Shown here in pieces: positions 49,079 to 60,306 of a stretch of 64,000 bases of DNA. The notes below the pieces were generated by a model that searched no databases, was not told the DNA's origin, and saw only the letters and a program-made list of their open reading frames with translations. The number at the start of each line of letters is the position of its first letter. Position 1 is the stretch's first letter. This DNA comes from Pyrrhoderma lamaoense (Eukaryota; Basidiomycota; Agaricomycetes; Hymenochaetales; Hymenochaetaceae). The stretch covers positions 434,001-498,000 of the forward strand of contig NBAZ01000002.1 in assembly GCA_002794735.1 (NCBI GenBank). Direction: 5' to 3'. The position numbers and the translations under genes are program-made.

Positions 49079-50068
49079 CTAGCTGGTGACAGTGAAGTAG
49101 ACCATGTCATCAAGGGATCCATGCTGAGCAACTGCAACGAGTACCGGCTGGTGGTTTGCAGCCGCGTTTATGGAGGACATTCTATAAGCTCCGGCAGGGA
49201 GACCGTTTGTAACATCAGCGGTAATGATACCATTGACTGCAACACCATTGATTCCCTTGAAGAATGCGAACTTCGTCGGGTCAGTGACGGTCGTCTGATT
49301 AAGCGAATCAAGGAGTTCAATAACGACGTGTGAGTGTCCTATAATATCTCCAGCGCTGTTTACTTGCTGTGGAGCAGAATAGTAGTTGGTTTGGGCATTG
49401 ACGAAGTTTCCTGCCTGTAAGTGGCTGATTGCCATCTGGATCGTGAAAGGAGTGTTTGCCTTGATTGTGTCCAAGTTCTTTGGGAATTGGAATTTGGAAG
49501 AGGGCATGTTTGATGTCGAGGCAATCACACCCATAGGTGCTGGGTTACAGGACCCAGTAGTAATCTGCTGGCCATTGGTAAGAGGCTTGTTGACCGTAAG
49601 ACAGAAGTTGATGAAGTTGTTCGAGGAAGTCAGGGATGCAACCTGGCCTGGAGTTGGAGTTTGCTGGCCATCCTGCTCGAATCCAGTGGCAATGACCGCC
49701 GGGTTAAGAGCTGAGAGAAATGATGCTTATTAGTTGATAGCTTACGTCTTATATACATGTAACTCACTAGTTGCCGATTGGTCATCAACTGACGAGGTTG
49801 CACTGGCAGACGAAGTCGTACTGGCAGATGGTGTTGTACTGACAGACGAAGTTACACTGGCAGACAATGCCTTAATTGAAGTAGTCGCAGAAGCACTAGA
49901 AGAAGCTTTGACGCTTGTCGAGCTTGCAGAGATAGATGATGAGACAGGTTTAGTAGTTGAAGTGGTTATTGCCTTCGACGATGTCGACGATGTAGGCGTT
50001 GCCGCTCCAAGAGTCGAAGAAATGGAGGCGAGAATGCTCAAAGCGACAAAGAGTTTCTTGGGGAACAT
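49079..50068 (-). CDS. Secreted fungal protein, APMGVIA family, copy 3 with Ser/Thr-rich linker
   Basis: Third paralogue, more diverged. Exons 50068-49768 and 49710-49079; 310 residues, intact. Signal peptide MFPKKLFVALSILASISSTLG. It is followed by about 75 residues made almost only of Ser, Thr, Ala and Val (for example SVSTTPSASTTSSASATSS), absent from copies 1 and 2 and likely O-mannosylated in a fungus. The mature domain keeps the family blocks (SCNPAPMGVIASTSNMPSS, GSLDDMVYFTVTS) and the 632-nt exon 2. The linker could serve as a wall-spanning stalk. A TATAAA lies at 50198-50203. Confidence 0.82.
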
Positions 50069-50394
50069 TGTAGTGATATTGATATATAATCAGCTGAGGA
50101 GGGAGATGAAAATATCGACACCAGGTCGAGGATTAAGTTTTTTCTGAAGTGTCCTTGGAAGACAAGATGAGTCTTCTGGCTATGATGAATACCGTTTTTT
50201 ATACCTTTTTGCTAAGGAACATGAATACTCGCGAAAGTCGCGGAGTTTGGGACGAGACCACGGTCGAGGCAAAACTGCCTCGGAATTTCATAAACTTTAG
50301 ACAACTGTGTCTGATCTGAGCACACAGATATAGCCCAGAGAAAGTAGACGTTGATCATTTTTTCGGGAAGAAATCATTCAGGCCTATGAAAGCG
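50069..50394. other. Upstream region of secreted copy 3
   Basis: About 0.33 kb; contains the TATA box of copy 3 and nothing else recognised. Confidence 0.4.
50198..50203 (-). promoter_or_regulatory. TATA box of secreted copy 3
   Basis: TATAAA on the minus strand, 130-135 nt upstream of the start codon. Confidence 0.5.
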
Positions 50395-51300
50395 TCATCT
50401 GCACCAGGGTAGAAATAAACAGTACATATAGTTGGCAACCAGCCCCCTGTGCTTGATCCTTACAGACGGGTACAGTACAGAGAAGTACCTGGATAGCCCC
50501 TTAGGAAACATATGAAGTGAGAATATGAGTGCATTAGAAGTCTTGTTTTCAAACGTTGTTAGATAAGATATGGTAGTTCGTTTCGGCATTTTACCGTCGA
50601 AAGGTTGGTCATCCTGAAGTTTTTCAAGAGACCATCCACAAAGCACTAAGCTTTTCTTTTCAGACCATAAATCAAGAATGCATCCATCGAAACGCTGCCA
50701 AATCCTAACGTGTGGTACAAATCCAAGAATAGCACCACCGCGCCTTTCAGACAGATGAAGGACTCCATGTTCATCACTTAACTCGGTTCTCACAATAATT
50801 TGTAAACTGTCATAATAGCCACCAATAGTTTTTGCTCACAGCTATAAGTCTTGAAACGTATCGCGAATCCCGAGTTAAGCACCGACCTTCGGGTTTCTCA
50901 GAGATCGACACTCTGATTATCAATACCTTCATACCATCATTTTCCGGTATTTACTAGCACAGATACATGTAACATAAGAGCGGGTAGATAAACTCTGACT
51001 TTTGTCCCGGTTTCTGAGTTAATTCAATACTATTCCAATGCGAAACAGGTCTTAACGCAGCCTGTACAAGACCAAACCAATGTATCAGATATACTCCGGT
51101 CTTCTACGTGAAGGCCTGGACTTCGATCCGTTGCCATAGGATCGGCAATGAGTGTGTACACATTGGATATAATGACATGGGAGCTTGAAGGTGTATATAG
51201 AGGGCGCATCAGCCACACGAGGTACGGAGTAAATCCATGGTTTGGTCTGGAAACCATCCGGAAGTGCAGGCACTGTCCAACATGCGCGCATCAGATACGA
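50395..51300 (-). CDS. Possible gene fragment of unknown function
   Basis: Two open blocks look protein-like but could not be joined. The first, about 51300-51030, reads HVGQCLHFRMVSRPNHGF and continues TPYLVWLMRPLYTPSSSH, SNVYTLIADPMATDR. The second, 50800-50395, reads VRTELSDEHGVLHLSERRGG, then GFVPHVRIWQRFDGCILDLW and LVLCGWSLEKLQ, and ends LFLPWCR. Between them, 50800-51030 is non-coding in this frame. They may be exons of one gene, perhaps with missing bases, or a relic. No family recognised. Confidence 0.35.
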
Positions 51301-51440
51301 AGTTGAACCTTCTGGGCACAGATGCCCCTTGAATTATTGGATAGGGAAGACGCCTATTCCTTACATGTACCCGGCTCTATTTCTGCGTCATGTCTCCTGT
51401 TGACTACACGAATGACTGTCACCGAGTGATCCGGGTCAAC

Positions 51441-52558
51441 TTAGTTGCTCTGTGTCGTCACTATTTTTAGCTGCTCCTCCTCGTACCACGCTAATGCTAG
51501 AAAAACTTCTCCAAGACCCAAGTCGTCTCTCCGAGTCATCCGCATGATACGTCCCAGCGCCCTTTCGCTTGTCAATTGCATTAGATCGTTTTCCTCTTGT
51601 GCTGGAGTCCATGAAGAGATTCCGTATTTCATCAGCGCTGCAGTTTGTGGATCAGTCGCATCAATGAGAGAGCGTGTCCAGACATCAATTTCAGGCAATA
51701 GATGACCCCAGGACTTTGAGAATATCTCCATTGCGTACGGATGTGAGGAGTGACAGGTTATTAAAAAACAGAACATTGAACCTAAGCATTTATTTAGACT
51801 ACGGTTCGGATATAAGACAAGTTCACATACATATTCCGCTCAGTTGTTGTTCTCGTAGAGCTTGAGGCGGAGTGGTTGGGTCGTCGACTCGAATCAATAT
51901 CCGTTAATAGGGTCAGGGAGAGGATCGCCTAATCGATAAAGACGTTGACACGCAGGACATATCCTGTGATATTCTCTTGTCTTATTGAACCATATAGTCT
52001 ATCGGAATTTATTATATAGATTAGAGATATTACGATAAATTACTGTAAGATGCTTACAAGGGCGAGCTCTTCGGTCAGTACTGATTTCAGAACAGCAAGT
52101 ATCTCCTCTCTGTCATATCTCTTGTTGTAGTCGTTATCAGAGGATGGAGGACAGAAGAATGAAGCGAGAAATAGTTCAGTGTTCTTCACACGAGGCCCAT
52201 CTCCCCCATCAGTAATAAACGGTGTGTCTAGTGCAGACACTGCAGATATCGCGCTTTTGGTATCCTTAGATTGGGAGTAAAGTAGATGAGACTCTTTTAT
52301 TTTCTCTGGATCCGTGACGGAGTTGGGTTCAGTAGATGCGTAGTTGGTATCACTAAGCCTTGATGGGCTGGCTATAGTGACGAGCGTCTCCTCTTTGTCT
52401 ACTACGTTATCTTTTTCGTTTGTTAAAATAGCAGGATCAGGACGAGGCTCATGCTCTAGGATCGTCTGTTCAGCGCCTTTAGGGGCATTCTGCTTCGTCT
52501 TCGATTTCCCCTTTCCTTTCTTCTTTTTCCCCTTTTTAGAGTTACATGGACCGGGCAT
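51441..52558 (-). CDS. Basidiomycete-type protein with CPACQRLY motif, function unknown
   Basis: Three exons: 52558-52058, 51980-51831, 51781-51441; about 330 residues. N-terminus [20 protein letters not shown] is the Lys/Gly start common in this fungal family. The middle is acidic and polar. Then come ELALTREYHRICPACQRLYR, PPQALREQQLSGICSMFCF, FSKSWGHLLPEI and MTRRDDLGLGEVFL. The CPAC pair plus later Cys residues may bind zinc, which is inference. Exon 2 reads through only if one T is restored at 51896-51898 (after DPINGY); with that base all three exons agree in phase. It shares a 268-bp divergent promoter with the otubain gene. Confidence 0.6.
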
Positions 52559-52826
52559 GACAAGATATGATATAAAAGATGCAAAACTAAGATTGATATC
52601 TGTTTTGGAAGATAGACATAATTTTCGCGTGCACTAGCGATAATTGAGTATTCACCAGACAAACTTAGTTCTGCAAAACCCCGCGACGCGTCAACACGTA
52701 TGTCACACAGTAAAACACGGGGTGACAAATTACGTCACAGAGGCAACGCATACAATCAATATTAGTGCTCTTTTTTACCTTTGACATCAGAATATTAAAA
52801 TCCACACTCAGTGATCATCCTCTAAA
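52559..52826. promoter_or_regulatory. Divergent promoter region, CPACQ gene/otubain
   Basis: 268 bp between two divergent start codons. No specific binding site identified; close spacing makes shared control possible. Confidence 0.4.
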
Positions 52827-54187
52827 ATGTCAGATGCACCAGTCCCACCGCCTAAAGACGCTCGTAAATGGCCATCTTGACCTTATCAAGGATTGAAACT
52901 GATATACTTTGTTGTCTACACCTCAGCATTGTCTTCTATCCCAACGATAGTACATACTAACGATGAAGGAACTACATCTGATGGTTTGTATTTTCATTCA
53001 TGCTATACTCGAACGGGAGCCTCAGAAACCCTATAACACTAGCACTAGCGTCACTCACTCCTCTGGAGTTACAACAACTGAACCAAGTAATTCATTGCTT
53101 CGATTATATGTAGTCGAATAATTACTGATACAGACTGTTTATGTCCTTTCTATCTCTGTAAAGAATATGCTTAACGAATCAGCGTCCAAGAGTCCACTGA
53201 TATCCGATAGACTTCCGCTGTCAACTCTCCGTGAAGAATATATAAAAGGGGCTTCGAACATATTCGTGATGCAGATAGATTACTTGAAGGGCCAAGGTTA
53301 TACACATCTTCGAAGGACAAGAGGTGACGGCGATTGTTTTTATCGATGTAAGCATATTTCTTTAGTGAACCGCCTTATCCATCTCTGGATTTATACCTAT
53401 CTGTGACTCCAGCACTAGCATTTGCTTGGGTTCAACGCATGCTCAAATCTCGCAATCAGACTATCGATGTCGCTAAATCACTGTCATTGCTGGACTCGTG
53501 CCTTCTTATTTTGAAAGCAGCAGGATTTCAAGAATTAGTCTTCGAAGATTTTTATGATGTCCTTATATCTCTTATCCGCCAGATCGTAGTTCCGGAGCCT
53601 AGTGGAAGCACATTAACGGAAGAAATCCTACTTGAAGCCTTTCAAGATGCTGAAGGTATAAGAACATTGTATCTTCCTTTGCTTATAGTAATCGTATCCC
53701 ATCGGTGAACCCTTTTTAGTCAGCAATTGTGTGGTTGTCTTCCTTCGTTTGCTAACATCTGCTGCAATTCGGACCGACCCTGATACATATGCTCCATTTC
53801 TTTTCCATCCGGAAACCGGTCTTGAAATCGCTCCTCAGGAATACTGTGAAAGATTTGTAGAAGCTATTCAAGTAGAGGCGGGTGAGGGGTCTTTATATTT
53901 CTTTCTGTCCACCATATCCTTATCCTTATCGCATAAAGATCATGTTCAAATCACTGCCCTGACAAAAATTCTGAAACTGAATATTGAAGTTGCGTATCTC
54001 GACGGACATAATGAGGATGGTTCTGTGAATTTTGTTCAGTTCCATAATGTACCTCCAGAAGATTTCGCAAATCCGCCGGTCTTGCTCTATAGGTACGTCT
54101 AAGAAATTACTACACTAAGGTTCTTTTTAACAATCATCATTTTTCTGCAGGCCAGGTCATTACGATATCTTAGAACAAGATACCTGA
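52827..54187 (+). CDS. OTUB1: Otubain-type ubiquitin thioesterase (peptidase C65)
   Basis: Deubiquitinase of the OTU superfamily that cleaves Lys48-linked ubiquitin chains in animals. Eight exons: 52827-52863, 52927-52983, 53043-53086, 53164-53347, 53413-53655, 53720-53881, 53939-54092, 54151-54187; 305 residues, intact. Catalytic site: Cys104 in RRTRGDGDCFYR with Asp101, and His297 in RPGHYDILEQDT. Otubain-specific blocks: QIDYLKGQGYTHLRRTR, SNCVVVFLRLLTSAAI, DPDTYAPFLFHPETG, HVQITALTKILKLNIEVAYL. The start MSDAPVPPPKDA was chosen because the three short 5' exons join in phase. The gene symbol is that of the animal orthologue. Confidence 0.92.
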
Positions 54188-54421
54188 TATTGTATCTAAC
54201 TTCGTATATGTGCAAGAGTGTTTCCTTTTTTTGTTTTCATATTAAAATCGGATCTGTCCGTAAAAGTATCTATTCTTGAGCAACAGCTAACAACCTGGGC
54301 GATGTGCATAGTTTACGGGATAGTGAAAGCAAGGATAACTTGAAACTTCTATTTGCTATCATAGAAAGCATGTAAAAAACATTGTGTTACTGTAAGATAT
54401 TAAGTTATTCTGAACGATAGT
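54188..54421. other. Convergent intergenic region otubain/LeuRS
   Basis: Only 234 bp separate two converging stop codons; both 3' UTRs must be short or overlap. Confidence 0.5.
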
Positions 54422-57400
54422 CTATACGTTCCGGTATTCAAAGGCAGGGCTTCCAGGCTCAGCAGTATCGACTATACTTTTGGAGATGTTGGAACCCTCT
54501 TTATCAGTGAGCGCCAATGCCTCGTCGACCAAGAGCACTTCTGCATCTTGGAGCTTAAGCGTTTTCTTAAGATATGGCAAAAGCTCTAAGAGAACTTCCT
54601 TCTCGGAGAAAGGAAGGGATCGCTTGAATGCAGCTGTTGCACCGAACTGAGCAATTCGTTTCTAAGGACGATGGTCAATGAATGTTCAGTCATTTTTTGC
54701 CTCAAAGGATTTGTATTAAGGAAAAGACAAACCTTGAACAGCTGAGCGAAAGGCATCGCCCGCTTATCCTTAATTAGACCCTTCGCTTGTAATAGTTCTC
54801 TAATTTTCACGTCGTCGACCTTGTCCTTCTCAGCGTCATAGCTCTCGTGAACAATCTCTACGACGTTATCTTGCCACTCGGGGAAACGAGTAGCAACATA
54901 AATTTTAACGCTTTTTGGTTTCTTTGGATCGAAGGGTGCTTCCTTCTTCTTTCCAAGTTTCTTTAGCATTGCCAATTCTGAGTCACGCATCATCTTAAGT
55001 GTGCCACGCATATATTGCCCAGCTTCCAAGACTGCACGATCAACACCCTTCCAAGCCTCCTTCGAAGGTGTAGACTCAGAAGAGGGAGTAGGCCATAAAG
55101 CATTCTGCACAGTTTCTTTTTCGCCAAGAATCGTGCTCCAGATGTGCTCAGCAAAATGAGGTGCAATAGGAGTGACAAGAAGTGCGGAAACACGAATCCA
55201 GTATTTCACGAGATCGGCATTCATACCAACATCAGATGTCACTTCACGGTACCAGTCTCGAGCCATTTGCATCTCGAAAAAGCCATACTTAAGCGCATCC
55301 TTGTAGTTGGTTCTAGATTTAGTTACCGTAGGACAACTTTGAGAAGGCCGATACATATTTTGGAGTGGGAAAAAAAACATACGCAGTATAATGAGTTTGG
55401 GTAACGTTGATCAATTCGTTGATTTCGTGCTCAAAGACAGTGTCGTGATAGTTCCTAGTTGTACGCAAATTTGAACTATCCTTGATCACCTCCTGTTAAA
55501 TGAGACCACCAATGTGTTAGATAGTATCAGGGACAGAGATATACGACCTGTCTCACCTCACACCAATCGATGAGAGTATGCAATCTCAGGACACCAGCAT
55601 TTGCACTCTTTTCATCGAAGTTCGCATCTTCAATGCTGTCTCCAGCATCAGCAAGTGTAATTCTTGTTGCATCGGCACCAAACTTCTCAACAGCTTCCCT
55701 AAGAGTAAGGCTGTTACCTGTACTCTTACTCATCTTCTTCCCATTCAACATCAAATGACCATTTGTACGCATACTAAGTGGCCATTTATCTTCAGGGAAA
55801 ATTGCTGCGTGGACATAAATCGCAAATGTTAGATGATTAGGTATCAAATCTTTGCCAGAGGAACGGATATCCATAGGATAGAAGTAGTTGAACTCATTCT
55901 TCATTATATCGGCGGAGGATTTGGGAAGTGTGGCGTCCGTAGGCCAAGGTCCATCACAGAAAATGTACTCGAATACTTCGTCCGTCATCTGCTCAGGCTT
56001 GATTCCAAGTCTACCAGGCTTACTTCCATTCAAGTTGCCTGGAAAAGGTAGTTAATTTTTTTAAAAAAAAGAAACTCATATTTGTTATAAGACAAGAGTA
56101 CCTTGAAGAAAGTGAGCTATCGTATAGTAACTCATGTAGATCGTCGAGTCACTTAGACTTTCAACCATGAAGGTATGATCCCACGGCAATTTTGTACCTA
56201 AACCGTATGTGCGAGCACAAGCCCATTTATTTAGCCACCCAAGAGTCGCTTCAAATCCATTCCGCGTCTCTGTGCTGTAAGTGTTCATACGAGAAAGAAG
56301 TCTGAAAGCAGTTACTGAGAAAAAAGGCCATCATGATTAAATTTGTTACATACTTTTCCGCTTGCTTCCTCCAGTTTTCCTCACCGTAATCAAGATACCA
56401 TTGATCCATTAAAGCGATAACACATTCGTCTCCACTCCTGCTGAGAATGAAACCTTCTGGTTCAGCGTATGCCATGGCCTCCCCACTTTGAATCAGAGCT
56501 TCTCTGACTTTGGGTTTTGCTTCTTGTACGCTTATTCCTTTCCATTCACCAACCAACATCGTGCCAGAGTAAAAGCCTTCTTTGTAGGCAATTTCCTTGG
56601 CTTCAGCAAGTTGTTTGGTATCTTTTTGTGAGTTTATTTTTAGCTGCTTTACAAGGGCAGGAGCTGTAAGTTCTCCATAAGTTGGAGTACTGAGAACGGG
56701 TATAGGTTCTATTGAAGAACACCATTCTGCTTTAATATGATAGTATTCAGGTTTTTTCTTTAGGTCCGTAACTGTAGCGAAGTCGTCTGGAGAGTCACTT
56801 GGAACAGAGGTAACAACACCTGTTCCTTTTGTTGGCAAGACGCCTTCCATTGGCAGAACATAGACCTCTCCATTATTTGCAATCGCCAAAGGGGCCCTTA
56901 CGCGAGTCCCGACAAGAGATTTTCCATCAATCTGGGCAAGCTCGTTCACCTGTCCTGAGGCTTCAAGCAAGCCTTGGAAGGCCATGTTCCTTGCAGCACG
57001 GGCCGTACAGATGAATGCAGAGATGTTGGGACCTGCAAATACTCCATACGAAAGGGAGGGTCCTACAAAGCAGTTTGTCTGACCGTACATAGTCTCGGGC
57101 CGCAATGTTGCGGCTACGAAGTAGACCTTTCGTTCCCCATTCGTGAGGGATGAGGGAAGAGATGCCTTGGCTGCCTCCGACCACTCGACAACAGACATTT
57201 TGATTGCGGTATACTCCTGCGGACCAAGAGCTTCTCCTTCGGAACGATCGTGATCCATACATGGTTGGCCGTCTTTAGGGCTGTATACGGTATACCGTTC
57301 CCCGAACTTTATCTTATTTTGTTTGTAAAGCTTGTTGATCTGCCAGCGGACGAAGGCGTCATAGTAAGGAGAAGCATCTGTTGTCAAAAATGAGCGACGC

Positions 57401-58178
57401 CAATCAACCCGAGTTCCTAAAGCTTTTTGATCAGCAATTGCGATAGGTGGGAAGTAGGTTAGCCAGTACTGTGGATCTGCGAACTTCTTGATCTCGGTCA
57501 AAGGAACACCAATAGACTGCATGATTTGGAACTGATATTTATGGCCAGTAGATTTGGCGACAATTTTTCCTTTTTTTGCTTTATCAGGAGCGCCAGAAGC
57601 CGCTGCTCCAGGGGTAGATGTAGGAGCTACCTCCTCTTCAGGTTGGAAACGTTCAAAGTTCTCCCCAAAAAGTTCCATTTCACGGATAATTTTGTCTGAA
57701 GCAGCCTAAAAAATATGATAGCTAGCTCAGAGTTAGGAATTTAAATGAGCACAATGACTACTCACTTTGATGGGCATACCCGTGCAATGAAATCCGTGAG
57801 GGAATAGAGCACGCTTTCCAAGCATCCTTTCGTAACCTGCACCAAATTCAATTTTCGATACCGTAAAGGCATGACCAAGATGGAGAGATCCATTCATGTA
57901 AGGATAGGGAAATGTTCCAAGCCATTTTGGATATTTTGCCTTGATCTCTTCAGCAGAAAGTCCTGAGAGGTCTTCGATAGACGGTGCATCTATTTCAAAT
58001 ACATGTTCGTCTTCCCATCGTTGTTGATACTTGCGTTCAAGAGCCTTCAAAGTGTCGCGCTTTCCCGTCTAGCGTCATGCGAAAGGTCGATAATTTGTTA
58101 GAACAAAAGTCCGTTCGAGAGTTAGTGATTAGAAAAGCTTGCCTGCTGAAGAGCAATGGGACCATCTGTCGAGGACAT
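54422..58178 (-). CDS. CDC60: Cytosolic leucyl-tRNA synthetase
   Basis: Charges tRNA-Leu with leucine in the cytosol. Eight exons: 58178-58143, 58068-57766, 57705-56354, 56301-56102, 56038-55557, 55492-55383, 55322-54733 (start 55312 after recount), 54661-54422; with 55312 the total is 1100 residues, the usual eukaryotic length, and all phases agree. Class I signature [14 protein letters not shown] replaces HIGH, and [10 protein letters not shown] (about 732-736) is the KMSKS loop. The CP1 editing domain shows [15 protein letters not shown]. The C-terminal extension is typical of cytosolic, not mitochondrial, LeuRS. Intron 1 has a GC donor (CAGCAG/GCAAGC). No frame errors. CDC60 is the budding-yeast name. 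Confidence 0.96.
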
Positions 58179-58695
58179 GTTTCTTCTAATATTACAATAA
58201 TATACAGAGCGAGTAAATCGCAGGAAAAGCGGGGCACGCCTTAAGATAAGTATCGTGGGCGGATTCTAATCAGATCCTCTAAAATCAATTTTTGGAAGAA
58301 AAGTATAGTTTCACTGCTTTTTAGTCAAAACAATTTCGAGTCACAAATGCATAAATTACTGTCACGTGAAGGAGTATATGGGTTACATATCACCAAAGAG
58401 GTATTGTTATAATGTCCAACATATTGCTTTACTGTATATTTATCATCTCTAAAGTAATAAAGAAGCATGGATAGTGTGTAGCATCCGAAGATATTTATTG
58501 CCTCTACGAAAACACGAAGAAAGAGCCTTTCAGAAAATTCCGAAAGAGAGTATCATTAGAGTGATTAGATAAGCTGTCTTTACTTTAAAAAAAGGCGATT
58601 TTCATAGTAAATTTGTCTGTACAAGATTTTTGTGCATGCCAATTAATTGGCATGGAGCGCGTCTTAATTTCACAAATAAGGCCAGACGTGCAGCT
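58179..58695. promoter_or_regulatory. Divergent promoter region LeuRS/PUS3
   Basis: 517 bp between the start codons of two tRNA-biology genes. No specific site identified. Confidence 0.4.
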
Positions 58696-60306
58696 ATGTA
58701 CGAAGGATGGTCCAGGGAGGAACTCGTCGCCCGGTTAATTGAACTTGAGCCCAAGCCCTCTTCTTCACGCAATGGCGATATCTCAAAGACGAAGGCAGCC
58801 TCCAGATTCAAGCCCCAAAAGGCTAGCAAGGCGTTTGACTTCTCCTTATATCCCAGGCGCAAGATCGCATTGAAGTTCTGTTATGCAGGATGGGAGTATA
58901 ATGGGCTTGCATTTCAATCGGACAAGACCCCCTTACCGACTGTCGAGGGCACTCTATACAATGCACTTGCCTCATGCAAACTTATCGATGGAGCTGCTGG
59001 TCCAGAAGGATGTGGCTGGGAGAGATGTGGACGGACGGATCGTGGTGTGAGCTCTGCTGGTCAAGTTGTATCTCTTTGGGTCCGGAGTAATATTGGACAG
59101 GAGGGATCAGGAGAAGCGAAGGATCCACTCTCCAATACAAATACAATCACGCTCGATACAAGTACGGAAGAAAATTCAAATCGCGAATCCGAAACTGACC
59201 CCTCGGTATCTTCATCCTCACTGAGCAGTACACCGAAGCAGGAACTTCGATACCTTACGATTCTCAATCGTGTACTTCCTCCCTCCATTCGCATTATTGC
59301 TTGGTCTCCTGTCAAATCGACATTCTCTTCACGATTCAACACCCGATATCGGCATTATAAATACTTCTTTTCACCTAGAGGGCTCGATATCGACGCCATG
59401 CAAGACGCGGCAAATAGATTCATCGGAGAACATGACTTTCGAAACTTCTGCAAGGTCGATCCAAGCAAACAAATCACAAGTTATAGGAGAAAAATACTCA
59501 GGGCGGAGATCAGTCCAGCTACAGTCTTCGCTAACTTTGACCCAATCTTGGTTAAGGACTCTCTTATAGACGAAGGAAAATCAGAGATGTGCGTTTTTGA
59601 CCTGTCGGGTACTGCATTTTTGTACAATCAGGTCCGACATATCATGGCTGTCCTGTTCCTGGTTGGTGCTCGCCTAGAGCAACCTAAAGTTGTTTCTGCT
59701 CTTCTCAATTCAGATCCAGACATTCCGGAGGTCCCTTTCACTGAAGACGAGGATCCTCCGGAACTTGTGACTTGCAAACCGGAATACCAAATGGCTGACC
59801 CCCTTCCTCTGGTACTCTGGGAGTGCGCATATGCAGAGGATGATGTATCCTGGCAGACAGACAACGAAATGACATCAGGATCTGAAGAAAGGAGTGGTGG
59901 TAGCTCAAGAGAGGAGAGTGAAGATAGTATTAAAAGTATTTACCGTCAAGTTTACTCTGTACATGAGCGCTCGCTCGTACACACAACTCTTAATGCACAT
60001 TTCCTTCAAGCTGTTTCTGCTTTTCACCCACCCCCACAATCAATGATAACTAGTTTGACGTCATCAAATAGGTCTTCTCTTTTGTCAAACTCGAGCTCAA
60101 TTCTATCAGTGCCCCTTGGTGGAGGTGCTACTCGACGTGTTGCGGCGCGAAATTATGTTCCTCTACTGCTCCGTAAACGTCTCGAACATGTGGATATTGT
60201 CAACGCTCGTTGGCGAGAAGGGAAAGGCGGGAGAAGAGCGGAAGCAGGAAAAATCGTACCCAGGTCAATGTTGGAGAAAAACAAGACTGTAGATGATGAC
60301 GAATAG
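58696..60306 (+). CDS. PUS3: tRNA pseudouridine(38/39) synthase, TruA family
   Basis: Converts uridine 38/39 of the tRNA anticodon stem to pseudouridine (yeast DEG1). Single exon, 536 residues, no introns although its neighbours have many. The ATG at 58696 (MYEGWSREELVARLIELE) is preferred over upstream ATGs at 58630 and 58636, because the preceding residues are unlike the family. Motifs: KFCYAGWEYNGLAFQ, catalytic Asp115 in CGRTDRGVSSAGQVVSLW, RYRHYKYFF, and EHDFRNFCKVDPSKQ. YNQVRHIMAVLFLVG closes the second TruA half. A Ser/Asn-rich insert (about 130-175) and the C-terminal tail are fungal additions. Confidence 0.94.
   Translation: MYEGWSREELVARLIELEPKPSSSRNGDISKTKAASRFKPQKASKAFDFSLYPRRKIALKFCYAGWEYNGLAFQSDKTPLPTVEGTLYNALASCKLIDGAAGPEGCGWERCGRTDRGVSSAGQVVSLWVRSNIGQEGSGEAKDPLSNTNTITLDTSTEENSNRESETDPSVSSSSLSSTPKQELRYLTILNRVLPPSIRIIAWSPVKSTFSSRFNTRYRHYKYFFSPRGLDIDAMQDAANRFIGEHDFRNFCKVDPSKQITSYRRKILRAEISPATVFANFDPILVKDSLIDEGKSEMCVFDLSGTAFLYNQVRHIMAVLFLVGARLEQPKVVSALLNSDPDIPEVPFTEDEDPPELVTCKPEYQMADPLPLVLWECAYAEDDVSWQTDNEMTSGSEERSGGSSREESEDSIKSIYRQVYSVHERSLVHTTLNAHFLQAVSAFHPPPQSMITSLTSSNRSSLLSNSSSILSVPLGGGATRRVAARNYVPLLLRKRLEHVDIVNARWREGKGGRRAEAGKIVPRSMLEKNKTVDDDE

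Noticed and set aside
50820..50940. Possible 5S rRNA relic (ATCCCGAGTTAAGCACCGACC-like word)
   Set aside because: Only a short resemblance to the 5S core; the rest does not match and no Pol III terminator is placed correctly.
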